Counted from the first letter of the stretch, positions 1 to 7,546 are shown. The stretch is DNA of 31,912 nucleotides from an uncultured Faecalibacterium sp. (GCA_934501115.1 CAKSTO010000029.1:1-31912); one strand, 5' to 3'. Translations and numbers: made by a program. The notes: generated from the letters alone by a model not told the origin.

Positions 1-765
1 ATCGCTAAGGCCGCTGAGTCCGGCGAGGTCGTCGAGGGCGACGTCACCGAGTTCAACAAGGGCGGCGTTGTGGTCAATGTCAAGGGCGTCAAGGTGTTCG
101 TTCCCCGTTCTCAGGCTACTATGCGCCGCGACGAGGACTACACCGCTCTGGTTGGCCAGCACGTTCAGCTGGTGGTTACCGAGTGCTCCGGCCGCAAGAT
201 CGTCGGCAGCATCAACAAGGTCACCGCTGAGCAGAACAAGGCAAAGCGTGAAGAGTTCTGGGCAAACGTCGAGGTGGGCAAGACCTACACCGGCGTTGTC
301 AAGAGCCTGACTTCTTACGGTGCATTCGTCGATATCGGCGGTGTGGACGGCCTGTGCCACATCAGCGAGCTGAGCTGGAACCGCATCAAGCATCCCTCTG
401 AGGTCGTCTCCGTTGGCGACACCATCGAGGTGTATGTGAAGGACATCGACACCGAGAACCACAAGGTCTCTCTGGGCTACAAGAAGGCCGAGGACAACCC
501 TTGGGAGCAGCTGAAGAACAACTACCCCATCGGCAGCACCTTCCATGCTCCGGTCGTTTCTCTGACCAAGTTTGGTGCATTCGTCCGCATCCTGCCGGGT
601 GTTGACGGTCTGGTCCACATCAGCGAGATCAGCAATGACCGCGTTGAGAAGGTCTCCGACGCACTGAAGGTCGGCGATATGGTCGATGTGAAGCTGCTGG
701 ATGTTGACTTCGACAAGAAGCGCATCAGCCTGTCCATGAAGGCTCTGCTGAACGACGCTGAGTAA
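1..765 (+). CDS. S1 RNA-binding domain protein, C-terminal part (ribosomal protein S1-like)
   Basis: The reading frame is open from base 1, so the 5' end lies outside the window; 254 residues are visible. At least three S1-type OB folds follow one another: about residues 6-88 (divergent), 90-167 (VGKTYTGVVKSLTSYGAFVD, then GVDGLCHISELS) and 176-250 (FGAFVRILPGVDGLVHISEI). The 'YGAFV / GLvHISE' signature is typical of S1 repeats that bind single-stranded RNA. In Clostridia such proteins are either stand-alone S1 homologues or the C-terminal half of an IspH-S1 fusion. The missing N-terminus decides between these, so no gene symbol is given. A strong terminator follows directly, so this is the last gene of its transcript. 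Confidence 0.9.
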   Translation: MAKAAESGEVVEGDVTEFNKGGVVVNVKGVKVFVPRSQATMRRDEDYTALVGQHVQLVVTECSGRKIVGSINKVTAEQNKAKREEFWANVEVGKTYTGVVKSLTSYGAFVDIGGVDGLCHISELSWNRIKHPSEVVSVGDTIEVYVKDIDTENHKVSLGYKKAEDNPWEQLKNNYPIGSTFHAPVVSLTKFGAFVRILPGVDGLVHISEISNDRVEKVSDALKVGDMVDVKLLDVDFDKKRISLSMKALLNDAE

Positions 766-810
766 TCAGCCCTTCGTGCAAACGCATAGCTTCTGACACA
801 ATGCGATCAA

Positions 811-850
811 CAGCCCCGTTGCCGGGAAAACGGCGGCGGGGCTGTTTTTG
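811..850 (+). terminator. Rho-independent terminator after the S1 gene
   Basis: CAGCCCCG(T)TGCCG pairs with CGGCG(G)CGGGGCTG around a short GAAAA-type loop and is followed by a T run. It closes the S1 transcript. Confidence 0.9.
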
Positions 851-861
851 TTAGCGAGCTT

Positions 862-992
862 GCCCTCTCAGGCCGCTTCGCGTCCAGCTCTCCCAAAGGG
901 AGAGCCCTTGGCAAAACCGCAAACTTTGTGGGGACTGCCAAAGCCTCTCACTCTGGGAGAGGTGGCATCGCGTCAGCGATGACGGAGAGGGC
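862..992. repeat. Palindromic MITE-like intergenic repeat
   Basis: The left end (GCCCTCTC at 862-869) and right end (GAGAGGGC at 985-992) are a perfect 8-bp terminal inverted repeat. The inner sequence continues as an imperfect inverted repeat of about 50 bp per arm, with CAGCTCTCCC in the left arm and GGGAGAGGTGGCATCGCG in the right, around a centre of about 24 bp. There is no coding capacity. A half-element of the same family occurs at 17002-17054 (CCCTCTCAGTCATCGCTG...). I see no clear target-site duplication. Confidence 0.75.
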
Positions 993-1021
993 GAAGATGC
1001 TGACAAGAAAGATTTAACTTT

Positions 1022-1639
1022 ATGATAAAATTTATCAAGAAGCACTGGGAAGTGCTGAGCTATCTGGTTTTCGGCGTGCTGACCACCCTGCTCAATATTG
1101 TACTGTACGCCCTGTTCAACAAGCTGTTCGGCTACACTGCCGCCAACAGCTGGGGCAATGTGCTGGATAATATCCTGTGCATCCTGTTCGCCTACGCCAC
1201 CAACCGCGCCTTTGTGTTCCGCAGCAAGACTACCGGAAAAGCTATGGCAAAAGAGTTTGGCACCTTTGTCACCTGCCGTCTGGGTACGATGCTGCTGGAC
1301 ACAGCGATCATGCTGGTGCTGGGCAATCTGCTGGCTGCGCAGGGCGCAGCGCTGATGGACGAGCTGATGCAGGGGGCGCTGAGCGTGGTGTCCCACTGGC
1401 TTGGCCCGGATACGGCCATCCAGATGGCGGCGACCTATGCAGGAACACCGATGAGCAGCCCGGACGGTTCCGCAGCAATTGCCATCATCGGCGGCGCGGA
1501 CGGCCCGACTGCGATCTTTGTCACCAGCCGTTACAATGCACAGACCCTGTGGGGGCTTGCCGTGAAGGTCTTTTCCAATGTACTGGTGATCGTGCTGAAC
1601 TATGTGTTCAGCAAGCGGATCATTTTTAAGAAAAAGTAA
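1022..1639 (+). CDS. GtrA-like integral membrane protein with an OadB-like motif
   Basis: This 205-residue protein is mostly hydrophobic, with about four membrane segments (near 13-37, 48-63, 88-105 and 178-195). It has the GtrA/DPMS features LSYLVFGVLTTLLNIVLY at the N-terminus, ATNRAFVF after TM2, and NYVFSKRIIFKKK at the end. GtrA-family proteins are thought to help move lipid-linked sugars across the membrane during glycosylation of cell-surface polymers. The loop at residues 144-170 is unusual: it contains GGADGPTAIFVTSR (157-170), which closely matches a conserved stretch of the beta subunit of sodium-pumping decarboxylases (OadB/GcdB) and is not part of a normal GtrA domain. The SD is weak. 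The gene heads a three-gene cluster with a 44-aa peptide gene and deoC. Confidence 0.8.
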   Translation: MIKFIKKHWEVLSYLVFGVLTTLLNIVLYALFNKLFGYTAANSWGNVLDNILCILFAYATNRAFVFRSKTTGKAMAKEFGTFVTCRLGTMLLDTAIMLVLGNLLAAQGAALMDELMQGALSVVSHWLGPDTAIQMAATYAGTPMSSPDGSAAIAIIGGADGPTAIFVTSRYNAQTLWGLAVKVFSNVLVIVLNYVFSKRIIFKKK

Positions 1640-1676
1640 GGTTCTACCAATCAAAACATTTAGGAGGTACGGTTTT

Positions 1677-1811
1677 ATGAAGCGTGGTCTGAAAGGTTTT
1701 GCATTTCTGGTCTCCGGTCTGGTGCTGGGCATCATTGGTGCAACGGTCTCTGCAACTGCAATTGCCCTGAGTGCTGTCGGCATGGCAAAGGTGCGCCGTG
1801 CCAGCAAGTAA
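1677..1811 (+). CDS. 44-residue single-span membrane peptide
   Basis: The start is the ATG at 1677, which has a consensus SD (AGGAGG at 1662-1667). An in-frame upstream ATG at 1602 lies inside gtrA and lacks an SD. The product is 44 residues: a basic N-terminus (MKRGLKG), one hydrophobic segment at about 8-35 rich in Gly/Ala/Val, and a basic tail (KVRRASK). It lies between gtrA and deoC, 15 bp before deoC, so it is probably co-transcribed. I do not recognise a family. The strong SD and compact form argue for a real small membrane protein of unknown function. Confidence 0.65.
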   Translation: MKRGLKGFAFLVSGLVLGIIGATVSATAIALSAVGMAKVRRASK

Positions 1812-1826
1812 AACGGAGGAAACAAG

Positions 1827-2492
1827 ATGAATCGTGAAGAAATTCTCTCCCACGTCGATCATACTCTGCTGAAGCCGGAAGCTACCTGGCCTCAGATCCA
1901 GACCCTGTGCGACGAAGCCATTGCAAACCACACCGCATCCGTCTGCATCAACACCTGCTATGTGAAGCAGGCGGTGGAGTATATGGCAGGCCGTATCCCG
2001 GTGTGCTGCGTGGTGGGCTTCCCTCTGGGTGCTATGGACACTGCCAGCAAGGCCTTTGAGGCAAAGACCGCCATTGAGAACGGCGCAGCTGAGGTGGACA
2101 TGGTCATCAACATCGGCCGCCTGAAAAACAAAGAGTACGATGCCGTGCGCGAGGATATCCGTGCCGTGAAGCAGGCCGTGGGCGATAAGATCCTGAAGGT
2201 CATCATCGAGACCTGCCTGCTGACCGATGCGGAAAAGGAAAAAATGTGCGATATCGTCTGCGAGGCAGGCGCTGACTACATCAAGACCAGCACCGGTTTC
2301 TCCACTGCCGGTGCCAACTTCCACGATGTGGAGCTGATGGTCAAGGGTGTGCATGGCCGCTGCAAGGTCAAGGCTGCCGGCGGCATCTCCACTGTGGAGG
2401 ATATGGAGCAGTTCCTTGCGCTGGGCGCTGACCGTCTGGGCACCTCCCGTGCGGTCAAGATTTTGAACGGCGAGCAGGCAAAGGGTTACTGA
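1827..2492 (+). CDS. deoC: Deoxyribose-phosphate aldolase
   Basis: This class I aldolase splits 2-deoxyribose 5-phosphate into glyceraldehyde 3-phosphate and acetaldehyde, the last step in using deoxynucleosides for carbon. The product is 221 residues, normal for the short bacterial form. Catalytic residues are visible: Asp91 in EVDMVINIG, Schiff-base Lys153 in DYIKTSTGFS, and Lys182 in KVKAAGGI. The phosphate-binding Gly-rich stretch AAGGIST and the GADRLGTSR ending are intact. The SD is CGGAGG, about 8 nt upstream. No other deoxynucleoside catabolism gene is visible nearby, and a terminator follows at 2530. Confidence 0.96.
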   Translation: MNREEILSHVDHTLLKPEATWPQIQTLCDEAIANHTASVCINTCYVKQAVEYMAGRIPVCCVVGFPLGAMDTASKAFEAKTAIENGAAEVDMVINIGRLKNKEYDAVREDIRAVKQAVGDKILKVIIETCLLTDAEKEKMCDIVCEAGADYIKTSTGFSTAGANFHDVELMVKGVHGRCKVKAAGGISTVEDMEQFLALGADRLGTSRAVKILNGEQAKGY

Positions 2493-2529
2493 GCAAAAAA
2501 CAGGGCGCAGTGATGCGCCGGAATGTAAG

Positions 2530-2554
2530 GGCACGGCTTCGGCCGTGCCTTTTT
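2530..2554 (+). terminator. Rho-independent terminator after deoC
   Basis: GGCACGGC-TTCG-GCCGTGCC, a perfect 8-bp stem with a TTCG tetraloop, is followed by five T. Confidence 0.93.
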
Positions 2555-2629
2555 GGTGCCGGACAGGCAGAAAACGATCGGGAAATTTTATCAATTTTAG
2601 AATCTTGCCTAAAAAGAGTGATACTCTTC

Positions 2630-2658
2630 TTGACAATCTGACGAAGCAATGATAGAAT
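2630..2658 (+). promoter_or_regulatory. Sigma-A promoter of the SAM riboswitch-metK transcript
   Basis: TTGACA (2630-2635), a 17-bp spacer, then TAGAAT (2653-2658). The predicted start near 2665 places the whole SAM-I aptamer in the 5' leader. Confidence 0.9.
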
Positions 2659-2683
2659 ACTCAACGTACCAACTGAATACCGA

Positions 2684-2778
2684 CTTATCAAGAGCGGCTG
2701 AGGGGACAGGCCCTGCGAAGCCCGACAACCTGCGCGTGAGCGTAAGGTGCCAAATCCTGCGGGAAACCGAGAGATAAG
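2684..2778 (+). promoter_or_regulatory. SAM-I (S-box) riboswitch aptamer
   Basis: The sequence contains the hallmarks of the S-box family in order: CTTATCAAGAG, GGCTGAGGGG, GGCCCTGCGAAGCCCGACAA, AAGGTGCCAAATCCTGC, and the closing GAGAGATAAG that pairs with the opening CTTATC to form P1. SAM binding stabilises P1 and lets the downstream terminator form, turning metK off when SAM is plentiful. Confidence 0.97.
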
Positions 2779-2785
2779 AGTGCAA

Positions 2786-2821
2786 CGCTCAGAGCTTTCG
2801 GCTCTGAGCGCTTTTATTTTT
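2786..2821 (+). terminator. Riboswitch-controlled terminator (expression platform)
   Basis: CGCTCAGAGC pairs with GCTCTGAGCG around TTTCG and is followed by CTTTTATTTTT. It lies 8 nt after the SAM-I aptamer and 74 nt before the metK start, the expected place for the SAM-dependent terminator. Confidence 0.93.
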
Positions 2822-2894
2822 CGCGGACAAAAGCTTGAACGGAATGTTGGAGCAAGAAATACACACCTCATCGAAAAAATAGGAGGCAAAACAA

Positions 2895-4049
2895 ATGGCA
2901 AGACACCTGTTTACTTCTGAGTCCGTCACGGAGGGACATCCCGACAAGATCTGCGACCAGATCTCCGACGCGATCCTGGACGAGATCCTGACCCACGATC
3001 CCGATGCCCGCGTGGCCTGCGAGACCTGCGCATCCACCGGCCTTGTCCACATCATGGGCGAGATCACCACCAACTGCTATGTGGACTTCCAGAAGGTCGT
3101 CCGCGAGGTGGTGGCAGATATTGGCTACACCCGCGCAAAGTACGGCTTTGACGCTGATACCTGCGCCGTCATTTCCAACATCGACGGCCAGAGCCCCGAC
3201 ATCGCCCTCGGCACCAACGACGAGGTGGGCGGTGCAGGAGATCAGGGCATGATGTTCGGCTACGCCTGTGACGAGACCCCCGAGCTGATGCCCATGCCCA
3301 TCAGTCTGGCTCACAAGCTGGCAAAGCGCCTGACCGAGGTGCGCAAGAACGGCGAGATGGACTATCTGCGTCCGGATGGCAAGAGCCAGGTCACCGTGGA
3401 ATATGATGAAAACAACCAGCCTGTACGTGTGGACGCTGTGGTCATCTCCAGCCAGCACAGCGAGAGCGTCAGCATGGAACAGCTGCGTGCTGACGTGATG
3501 GAGAAGGTCATCAAGGCTACCATCCCCGCCGAGCTGCTGGACGAGAACACCAAGTATTACATCAACCCCACCGGCCGCTTTGTCGTTGGCGGCCCGCAGG
3601 GCGACTCCGGCCTGACCGGACGCAAGATCATTGTGGATACCTACGGCGGCTACGCACGTCACGGTGGCGGCGCATTCTCCGGCAAGGATCCCAGCAAGGT
3701 GGACCGCAGCGCTGCCTACGCGACCCGCTGGGTGGCCAAGAACATTGTGGCTGCAGGTCTTGCAAAGAAGTGCGAGGTACAGGTGGCTTACGCCATTGGC
3801 GTGGCGAAACCGGTCTCCATCATGGTGGATACCTTCGGCACCGGTGTTGTGGCCGACGACAAGATCGAGCAGGCAGTGGAGAAGGTCTTTGACCTGACCC
3901 CTGCTGCCATCATCCGCGACCTCGACCTGCGCAAGCCCATCTACCGCAAGCTGGCTGCCTACGGCCACATGGGTCGTGAGGATCTGGGCGTGAAGTGGGA
4001 GAACACCGACCGCGTGGACGAGCTGAAGGCTGCTGTGGCTGCCCTGTAA
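2895..4049 (+). CDS. metK: S-adenosylmethionine synthetase
   Basis: MetK makes SAM from methionine and ATP in the cytoplasm; SAM also feeds TrmD in this window. The 384-residue length is normal. Motifs seen: the N-terminal ATP/Mg site GHPDKICDQISDAILD (from residue 14), the GAGDQGMMFGYA hexapeptide region, and the phosphate-binding loop GGGAFSGKDPSKVDRSAAY. The SD is AGGAGG, 8 nt before the ATG. The gene is transcribed alone from its own promoter under a SAM-I riboswitch, which gives direct end-product control, and ends at a strong terminator. Confidence 0.98.
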   Translation: MARHLFTSESVTEGHPDKICDQISDAILDEILTHDPDARVACETCASTGLVHIMGEITTNCYVDFQKVVREVVADIGYTRAKYGFDADTCAVISNIDGQSPDIALGTNDEVGGAGDQGMMFGYACDETPELMPMPISLAHKLAKRLTEVRKNGEMDYLRPDGKSQVTVEYDENNQPVRVDAVVISSQHSESVSMEQLRADVMEKVIKATIPAELLDENTKYYINPTGRFVVGGPQGDSGLTGRKIIVDTYGGYARHGGGAFSGKDPSKVDRSAAYATRWVAKNIVAAGLAKKCEVQVAYAIGVAKPVSIMVDTFGTGVVADDKIEQAVEKVFDLTPAAIIRDLDLRKPIYRKLAAYGHMGREDLGVKWENTDRVDELKAAVAAL

Positions 4050-4097
4050 GCGGAACACAAAAACGTTTTCCTTCTGGATAGAAGGTAAGTGAAGAGA

Positions 4098-4132
4098 AGT
4101 CCCTCTGCCTGAAAAGGCAGGGGGACTTTTTT
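4098..4132 (+). terminator. Rho-independent terminator after metK
   Basis: AGTCCCTCTGCCT pairs with AGGCAGGGGGACT around a GAAA loop and is followed by six T. Confidence 0.94.
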
Positions 4133-4248
4133 GCGCAAAAGGGAAACCGCTCGTCAGAACCAGAGGAAAGTGAGCACCATAAAATCTGCCGAATCGCCCA
4201 AAAAAGAAAAATTAATTTGTGAAGAATTACGATTTTTGAGTGCAGGTC

Positions 4249-4278
4249 TTGAAAAAAATATAGGGGGGGGCTTAAAAT
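4249..4278 (+). promoter_or_regulatory. Promoter with an 8-G homopolymer in its spacer (candidate phase-variable promoter)
   Basis: TTGAAA (4249-4254), an 18-bp spacer, then TAAAAT (4273-4278). The spacer contains eight consecutive G (4263-4270). Loss of one G would give the optimal 17-bp spacing. The predicted start near 4285 gives an 89-nt leader to the GTG start of the surface-protein gene. The upstream 110 bp are A/T-rich and hold no gene. Confidence 0.72.
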
Positions 4279-4373
4279 GTGAACAGAATGCAATGGAAGA
4301 TTACATAAGGGGGTGACAGAACAGGGATCGTACACAGAAATCGTGAAATGAAAAAAGAAAGGAATGACAAACA

Positions 4374-6071
4374 GTGAAACAGAAGAAGCAGAATCGGATC
4401 CTTGCGGCGTTGTTGGCGGTTGCCATGATGTTCCAGATGCTTCCGATGCTGGCATTTGCGGCAGAGGGACAGGCAAAGATCGGCGATGAGGTGGTATGCA
4501 ACACCGTGGATGAATTGAAAGCAGCAGTAGAAGCTGCCCCTGCGGATGGCACTACGACGACCATTAAACTGGGTGAGGGCGAGTATACGCTGTATGACAC
4601 GAATGTGACAGCAGGCAAAAACCTGACTTTTGTTGGTCAGGGAGCTGGCTTGACCACCTGGAACATCGGCTATCCGGACAGCGACCAAGGAAATCAGAAC
4701 AATGCAGACTTCAGCTTTAAAGACTCAAAAACGATTACCTTCCAGAATATGACGTTGAAGGCTGGAACTGAATATAACTATCAGGGATTTGCTCATACAG
4801 ATACAACGGTCGTTGAGAATTGCGTAGTCGAGGGCATGACCGTTTATTGGGGATACAACAGTGCAACATTTAAGGATACGACTTTCAAGCCGGGTAGCTA
4901 TAAAAAATATGCACTCTGGGCGTATTGCTCAGATGACACAACCTTTGACCACTGCAAGTTTGAATGCGCGGGTAAGGCAATCTATGCTTATAACGAAGGC
5001 AACCCGCTTATCAAAATCCATTTTAAGGATTGCGAAGTAACGGGCTGTTTGTTTAAGTCTGCACTGAGTGTTGATGATAGCAAGGGGGCTAGCTTCGAAA
5101 TCTATATTTCGGGCGATAACAAGGTCAACGCCAATAGAGACACAAAGACTTGCTCGCAGGTGTATGGATTTGACCACGGCTGCCCCGGACGCAGCACTAA
5201 AGTCTACTATGGTGAAGAAAACGAGAATCCTGAGCTTCTGTGGCAAAATGGCCAGAGGGTAACGCACAATCACAGCGATGGCGAAAGGGATCAGGCGTTC
5301 ACACCAGGAAAGGATACCGGGTGGACCCCGCAGGGTGACCACTATGAGCGCGAGATTACCGAAAAGTGCGACTACTGCGGTTATGAAAAAACAAGCACGA
5401 AGAAGAGCTACAAGCTGGAATACGAACTGAACGGCGGTAAGCTGGCTGATGGCGCGGATGACAAGGCATACGATGCAAAGTACGTGCCGGTAAATGAAGA
5501 GGTAACGCTTGCTGCCGCCCCGACCCCGCCAGAGGAAGGTTCTCATTTCCTTGGCTGGAAGAACGAAAAAAATGGCAGCCTGTATGACGCCGATGCCACC
5601 ATCAGCCTGACTGCCAACACCAAGCTGACCGCGCAGTGGGGCGAAGAGCCGCCTGAGCCGCCTGAGGTGCCGGACACGCCGGACGGCGGCGGTAAGGAGG
5701 TTGCAACGGTGATCGTTGCAGCCGGCGCGGCCGTGCTCGGCTACTATGTGGGCACCGGACTGCTGATGGATTGCTACCGCCTGCCCTACTGGCCCAAAAA
5801 CCGCAGCGAGCTGGCTCTGATGCTGTGGGAGGACGCTGACCGCCCGATGCCGGAATCGACGCTGCTGTACCCTGATGTGGGGCAGAAAGAGGAGGATATG
5901 GATCTGCAGCATGCTGCCCGCTGGGCAATGGAAAACGAGCTGCTCCCGGATCTGAACTGGGACGACAGCCGCACGGAAGAAGAAATGAAGTTCTACCCGA
6001 ACTACGCCGTGAGCCGTGTACGTGCACTTCACGCGTGGCGCAAGGCACAGCAGCTGAAGCAGGACGCCTGA
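4374..6071 (+). CDS. Secreted beta-helix surface protein with InlB-type repeat and TM/SLH-like C-terminus (paralogue 1)
   Basis: This 565-residue protein starts at a GTG preceded by AGAAAGGA. A Sec signal peptide spans residues 1-29 (LAALLAVAMMFQMLPMLAFA, cleaved before AEG). About 45-290 has short repeated beta strands with Asn/Gly turns, consistent with a right-handed beta-helix (pectin-lyase-like fold). A CxxC pair (332, 335) follows, then a Listeria-Bacteroides/InlB B-type repeat (346-423, ending LTAQWG) and a Pro-rich linker. Residues 443-465 form a hydrophobic segment. About 476-560 resembles a divergent S-layer homology domain (NRSELALMLWEDADRP, then YPDVG, then AARWAMENELLP). No LPXTG motif is present. 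The protein is probably displayed at the cell surface; no ligand or enzyme activity can be read from the sequence. The C-terminus matches that of the protein at 27672-29492. Confidence 0.82.
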   Translation: MKQKKQNRILAALLAVAMMFQMLPMLAFAAEGQAKIGDEVVCNTVDELKAAVEAAPADGTTTTIKLGEGEYTLYDTNVTAGKNLTFVGQGAGLTTWNIGYPDSDQGNQNNADFSFKDSKTITFQNMTLKAGTEYNYQGFAHTDTTVVENCVVEGMTVYWGYNSATFKDTTFKPGSYKKYALWAYCSDDTTFDHCKFECAGKAIYAYNEGNPLIKIHFKDCEVTGCLFKSALSVDDSKGASFEIYISGDNKVNANRDTKTCSQVYGFDHGCPGRSTKVYYGEENENPELLWQNGQRVTHNHSDGERDQAFTPGKDTGWTPQGDHYEREITEKCDYCGYEKTSTKKSYKLEYELNGGKLADGADDKAYDAKYVPVNEEVTLAAAPTPPEEGSHFLGWKNEKNGSLYDADATISLTANTKLTAQWGEEPPEPPEVPDTPDGGGKEVATVIVAAGAAVLGYYVGTGLLMDCYRLPYWPKNRSELALMLWEDADRPMPESTLLYPDVGQKEEDMDLQHAARWAMENELLPDLNWDDSRTEEEMKFYPNYAVSRVRALHAWRKAQQLKQDA

Positions 6072-6100
6072 GCGGACCGGGATCGGCTGTAAAATAGAAA

Positions 6101-6138
6101 AAACGCTCCGCCGGGACCGTCCGGCGGAGCGTTTTTTT
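6101..6138 (+). terminator. Rho-independent terminator after surface protein 1
   Basis: AAACGCTCCGCCGG pairs with CCGGCGGAGCGTTT around GACCGT, with a run of seven T. Confidence 0.94.
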
Positions 6139-6261
6139 GAGGGAAAAATACGGGAGAACGACTGCAAAAGTATGGTTTTTGTAAAAAACACACATTCTCT
6201 TTGAGAAAAAAGAAAAACAGCTGTGCAAGGCGCAGAAAATCCTGACATGAAACAAATAGAT

Positions 6262-6290
6262 ATGGCAGAATCGACGAAATGTGATAGAAT
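6262..6290 (+). promoter_or_regulatory. Probable promoter of the PRPP synthetase gene
   Basis: ATGGCA (6262-6267), a 17-bp spacer, then TAGAAT (6285-6290) preceded by TGA, an extended -10. The -35 is weak (4 of 6). Confidence 0.6.
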
Positions 6291-6354
6291 AAAACCAGAT
6301 ATGCGCTCTTGTGTGCATGATACGGATCGTAAACAGCAATAAGGAGTTGTGATT

Positions 6355-7497
6355 ATGTCCATTGAAATTTCCCCGAAGTCGTTCTTCGAGCAGCCCAGTG
6401 TGGCTGATATGCGTCTCATCGCCTGCCCGGGTGCTGAGGAGCTTACCGGCCTGATCGACAAACATCTGACCCGCTGGGCCAAGAACGCCGGCATCGACAA
6501 GGATACCTTTATCATCCCCTGCGACTGCCCCCGTTTCCAGAGCGGCGATGCCAAGGGTCTGGTGAGGGAGTCTGTGCGCGGCGACGACATCTTCATCGTG
6601 GTAGACCCCGGCAACTACAGCGTGACTTACAAGCTGTTCAACTACGAGAACCACATGTCCCCGGACGATCACTTCGCCAACCTGAAGCGCCTGATCCAGG
6701 CGGTGGCCGGCAAGGCACACCGTGTGTCGGTCATCATGCCCAGCCTGTACGGCGGCCGTCAGCACCGCCGTGTCGTGCGCGAGAGTCTGGACTGCGCAGT
6801 GGCTCTGCAGGAGCTGCAGACCATGGGCGTGAAGAACATCATCACCTTTGATGCGCATGACCCCCGCGTGCAGAACGCAGTGCCTCTGATGAGCTTCGAC
6901 AATGCGATGCCCACCTATCAGGTGCTGAAGAGCCTACTGAAGAAGGATCCGGACATCTCCTTTGATAAGAGCAAGTTTACCGTGGTCAGCCCGGACGAGG
7001 GCGCGATGAACCGCAACATGTACTTCTCCAGCGTGCTGGGCTGCAATCTGGGCATGTTCTACAAGCGCCGCGACTATACTCGTGTTGTGAACGGCCGCAA
7101 CCCCATCGTTGCCCACGAGTATCTGGGTGAGAGCGTGGAAGGCAAGACTGTCTTTATCGCCGACGACATCATCGCTTCCGGCGAGAGCATGCTGGAAGTT
7201 GCAAGCAACCTGAAGGAGCGCGGTGCAGGCCGCATCATTGCAAACGCGACCTTCCCGCTGTTCACCAGTGGTCTGGAAAAGTTCGACAAGGCTGTGGCAG
7301 AGGGCAAGCTGACCTACGTTGTGGGCACCAACCTGACCTACCGTATGCCGGAGCTGCTGACGCGCGACTGGTACGTGGATGTGGATGTGTCCAAGTACGC
7401 TGCATACTTTGTGGTGGCGCTGAACCACGATATGTCTGTTTCCAGCATCATCGATCCGCTGAAGAAGATCGAGAACCTGCTGGCAAGCCGTAAATAA
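6355..7497 (+). CDS. prs: Ribose-phosphate pyrophosphokinase, long form
   Basis: The enzyme makes PRPP from ribose 5-phosphate and ATP for nucleotide, histidine and tryptophan synthesis. The ATG at 6355 is preferred because AAGGAG (6341-6346) is 8 nt upstream; the in-frame GTG at 6349 would be only 2 nt from it. The product has 380 residues, longer than the usual 310-320. Family landmarks are present but divergent: MPSLYGGRQHRR (128-139), where classical enzymes have a RQDR motif; FDAHDPR (165-171); VSPDEGAMNR (211-220); a KRR flexible loop (237-239); and the PRPP loop ADDIIASGES (269-278), usually VDDMVDTGGT. It is a divergent Prs homologue; whether the reaction is unchanged is inference. 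It is monocistronic. Confidence 0.85.
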   Translation: MSIEISPKSFFEQPSVADMRLIACPGAEELTGLIDKHLTRWAKNAGIDKDTFIIPCDCPRFQSGDAKGLVRESVRGDDIFIVVDPGNYSVTYKLFNYENHMSPDDHFANLKRLIQAVAGKAHRVSVIMPSLYGGRQHRRVVRESLDCAVALQELQTMGVKNIITFDAHDPRVQNAVPLMSFDNAMPTYQVLKSLLKKDPDISFDKSKFTVVSPDEGAMNRNMYFSSVLGCNLGMFYKRRDYTRVVNGRNPIVAHEYLGESVEGKTVFIADDIIASGESMLEVASNLKERGAGRIIANATFPLFTSGLEKFDKAVAEGKLTYVVGTNLTYRMPELLTRDWYVDVDVSKYAAYFVVALNHDMSVSSIIDPLKKIENLLASRK

Positions 7498-7512
7498 TCC
7501 ATCGCATAACAA

Positions 7513-7546
7513 AAGCCGCCGTATCAAACGATACGGCGGCTTTTTT
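7513..7546 (+). terminator. Rho-independent terminator after prs
   Basis: AAGCCGCCGTAT pairs with ATACGGCGGCTT around CAAACG and is followed by six T. Confidence 0.94.

Noticed and set aside
2868..4058. A 396-codon minus-strand frame opposite metK
   Set aside because: It mirrors metK codons and has no SD or recognisable motif; metK is certain.
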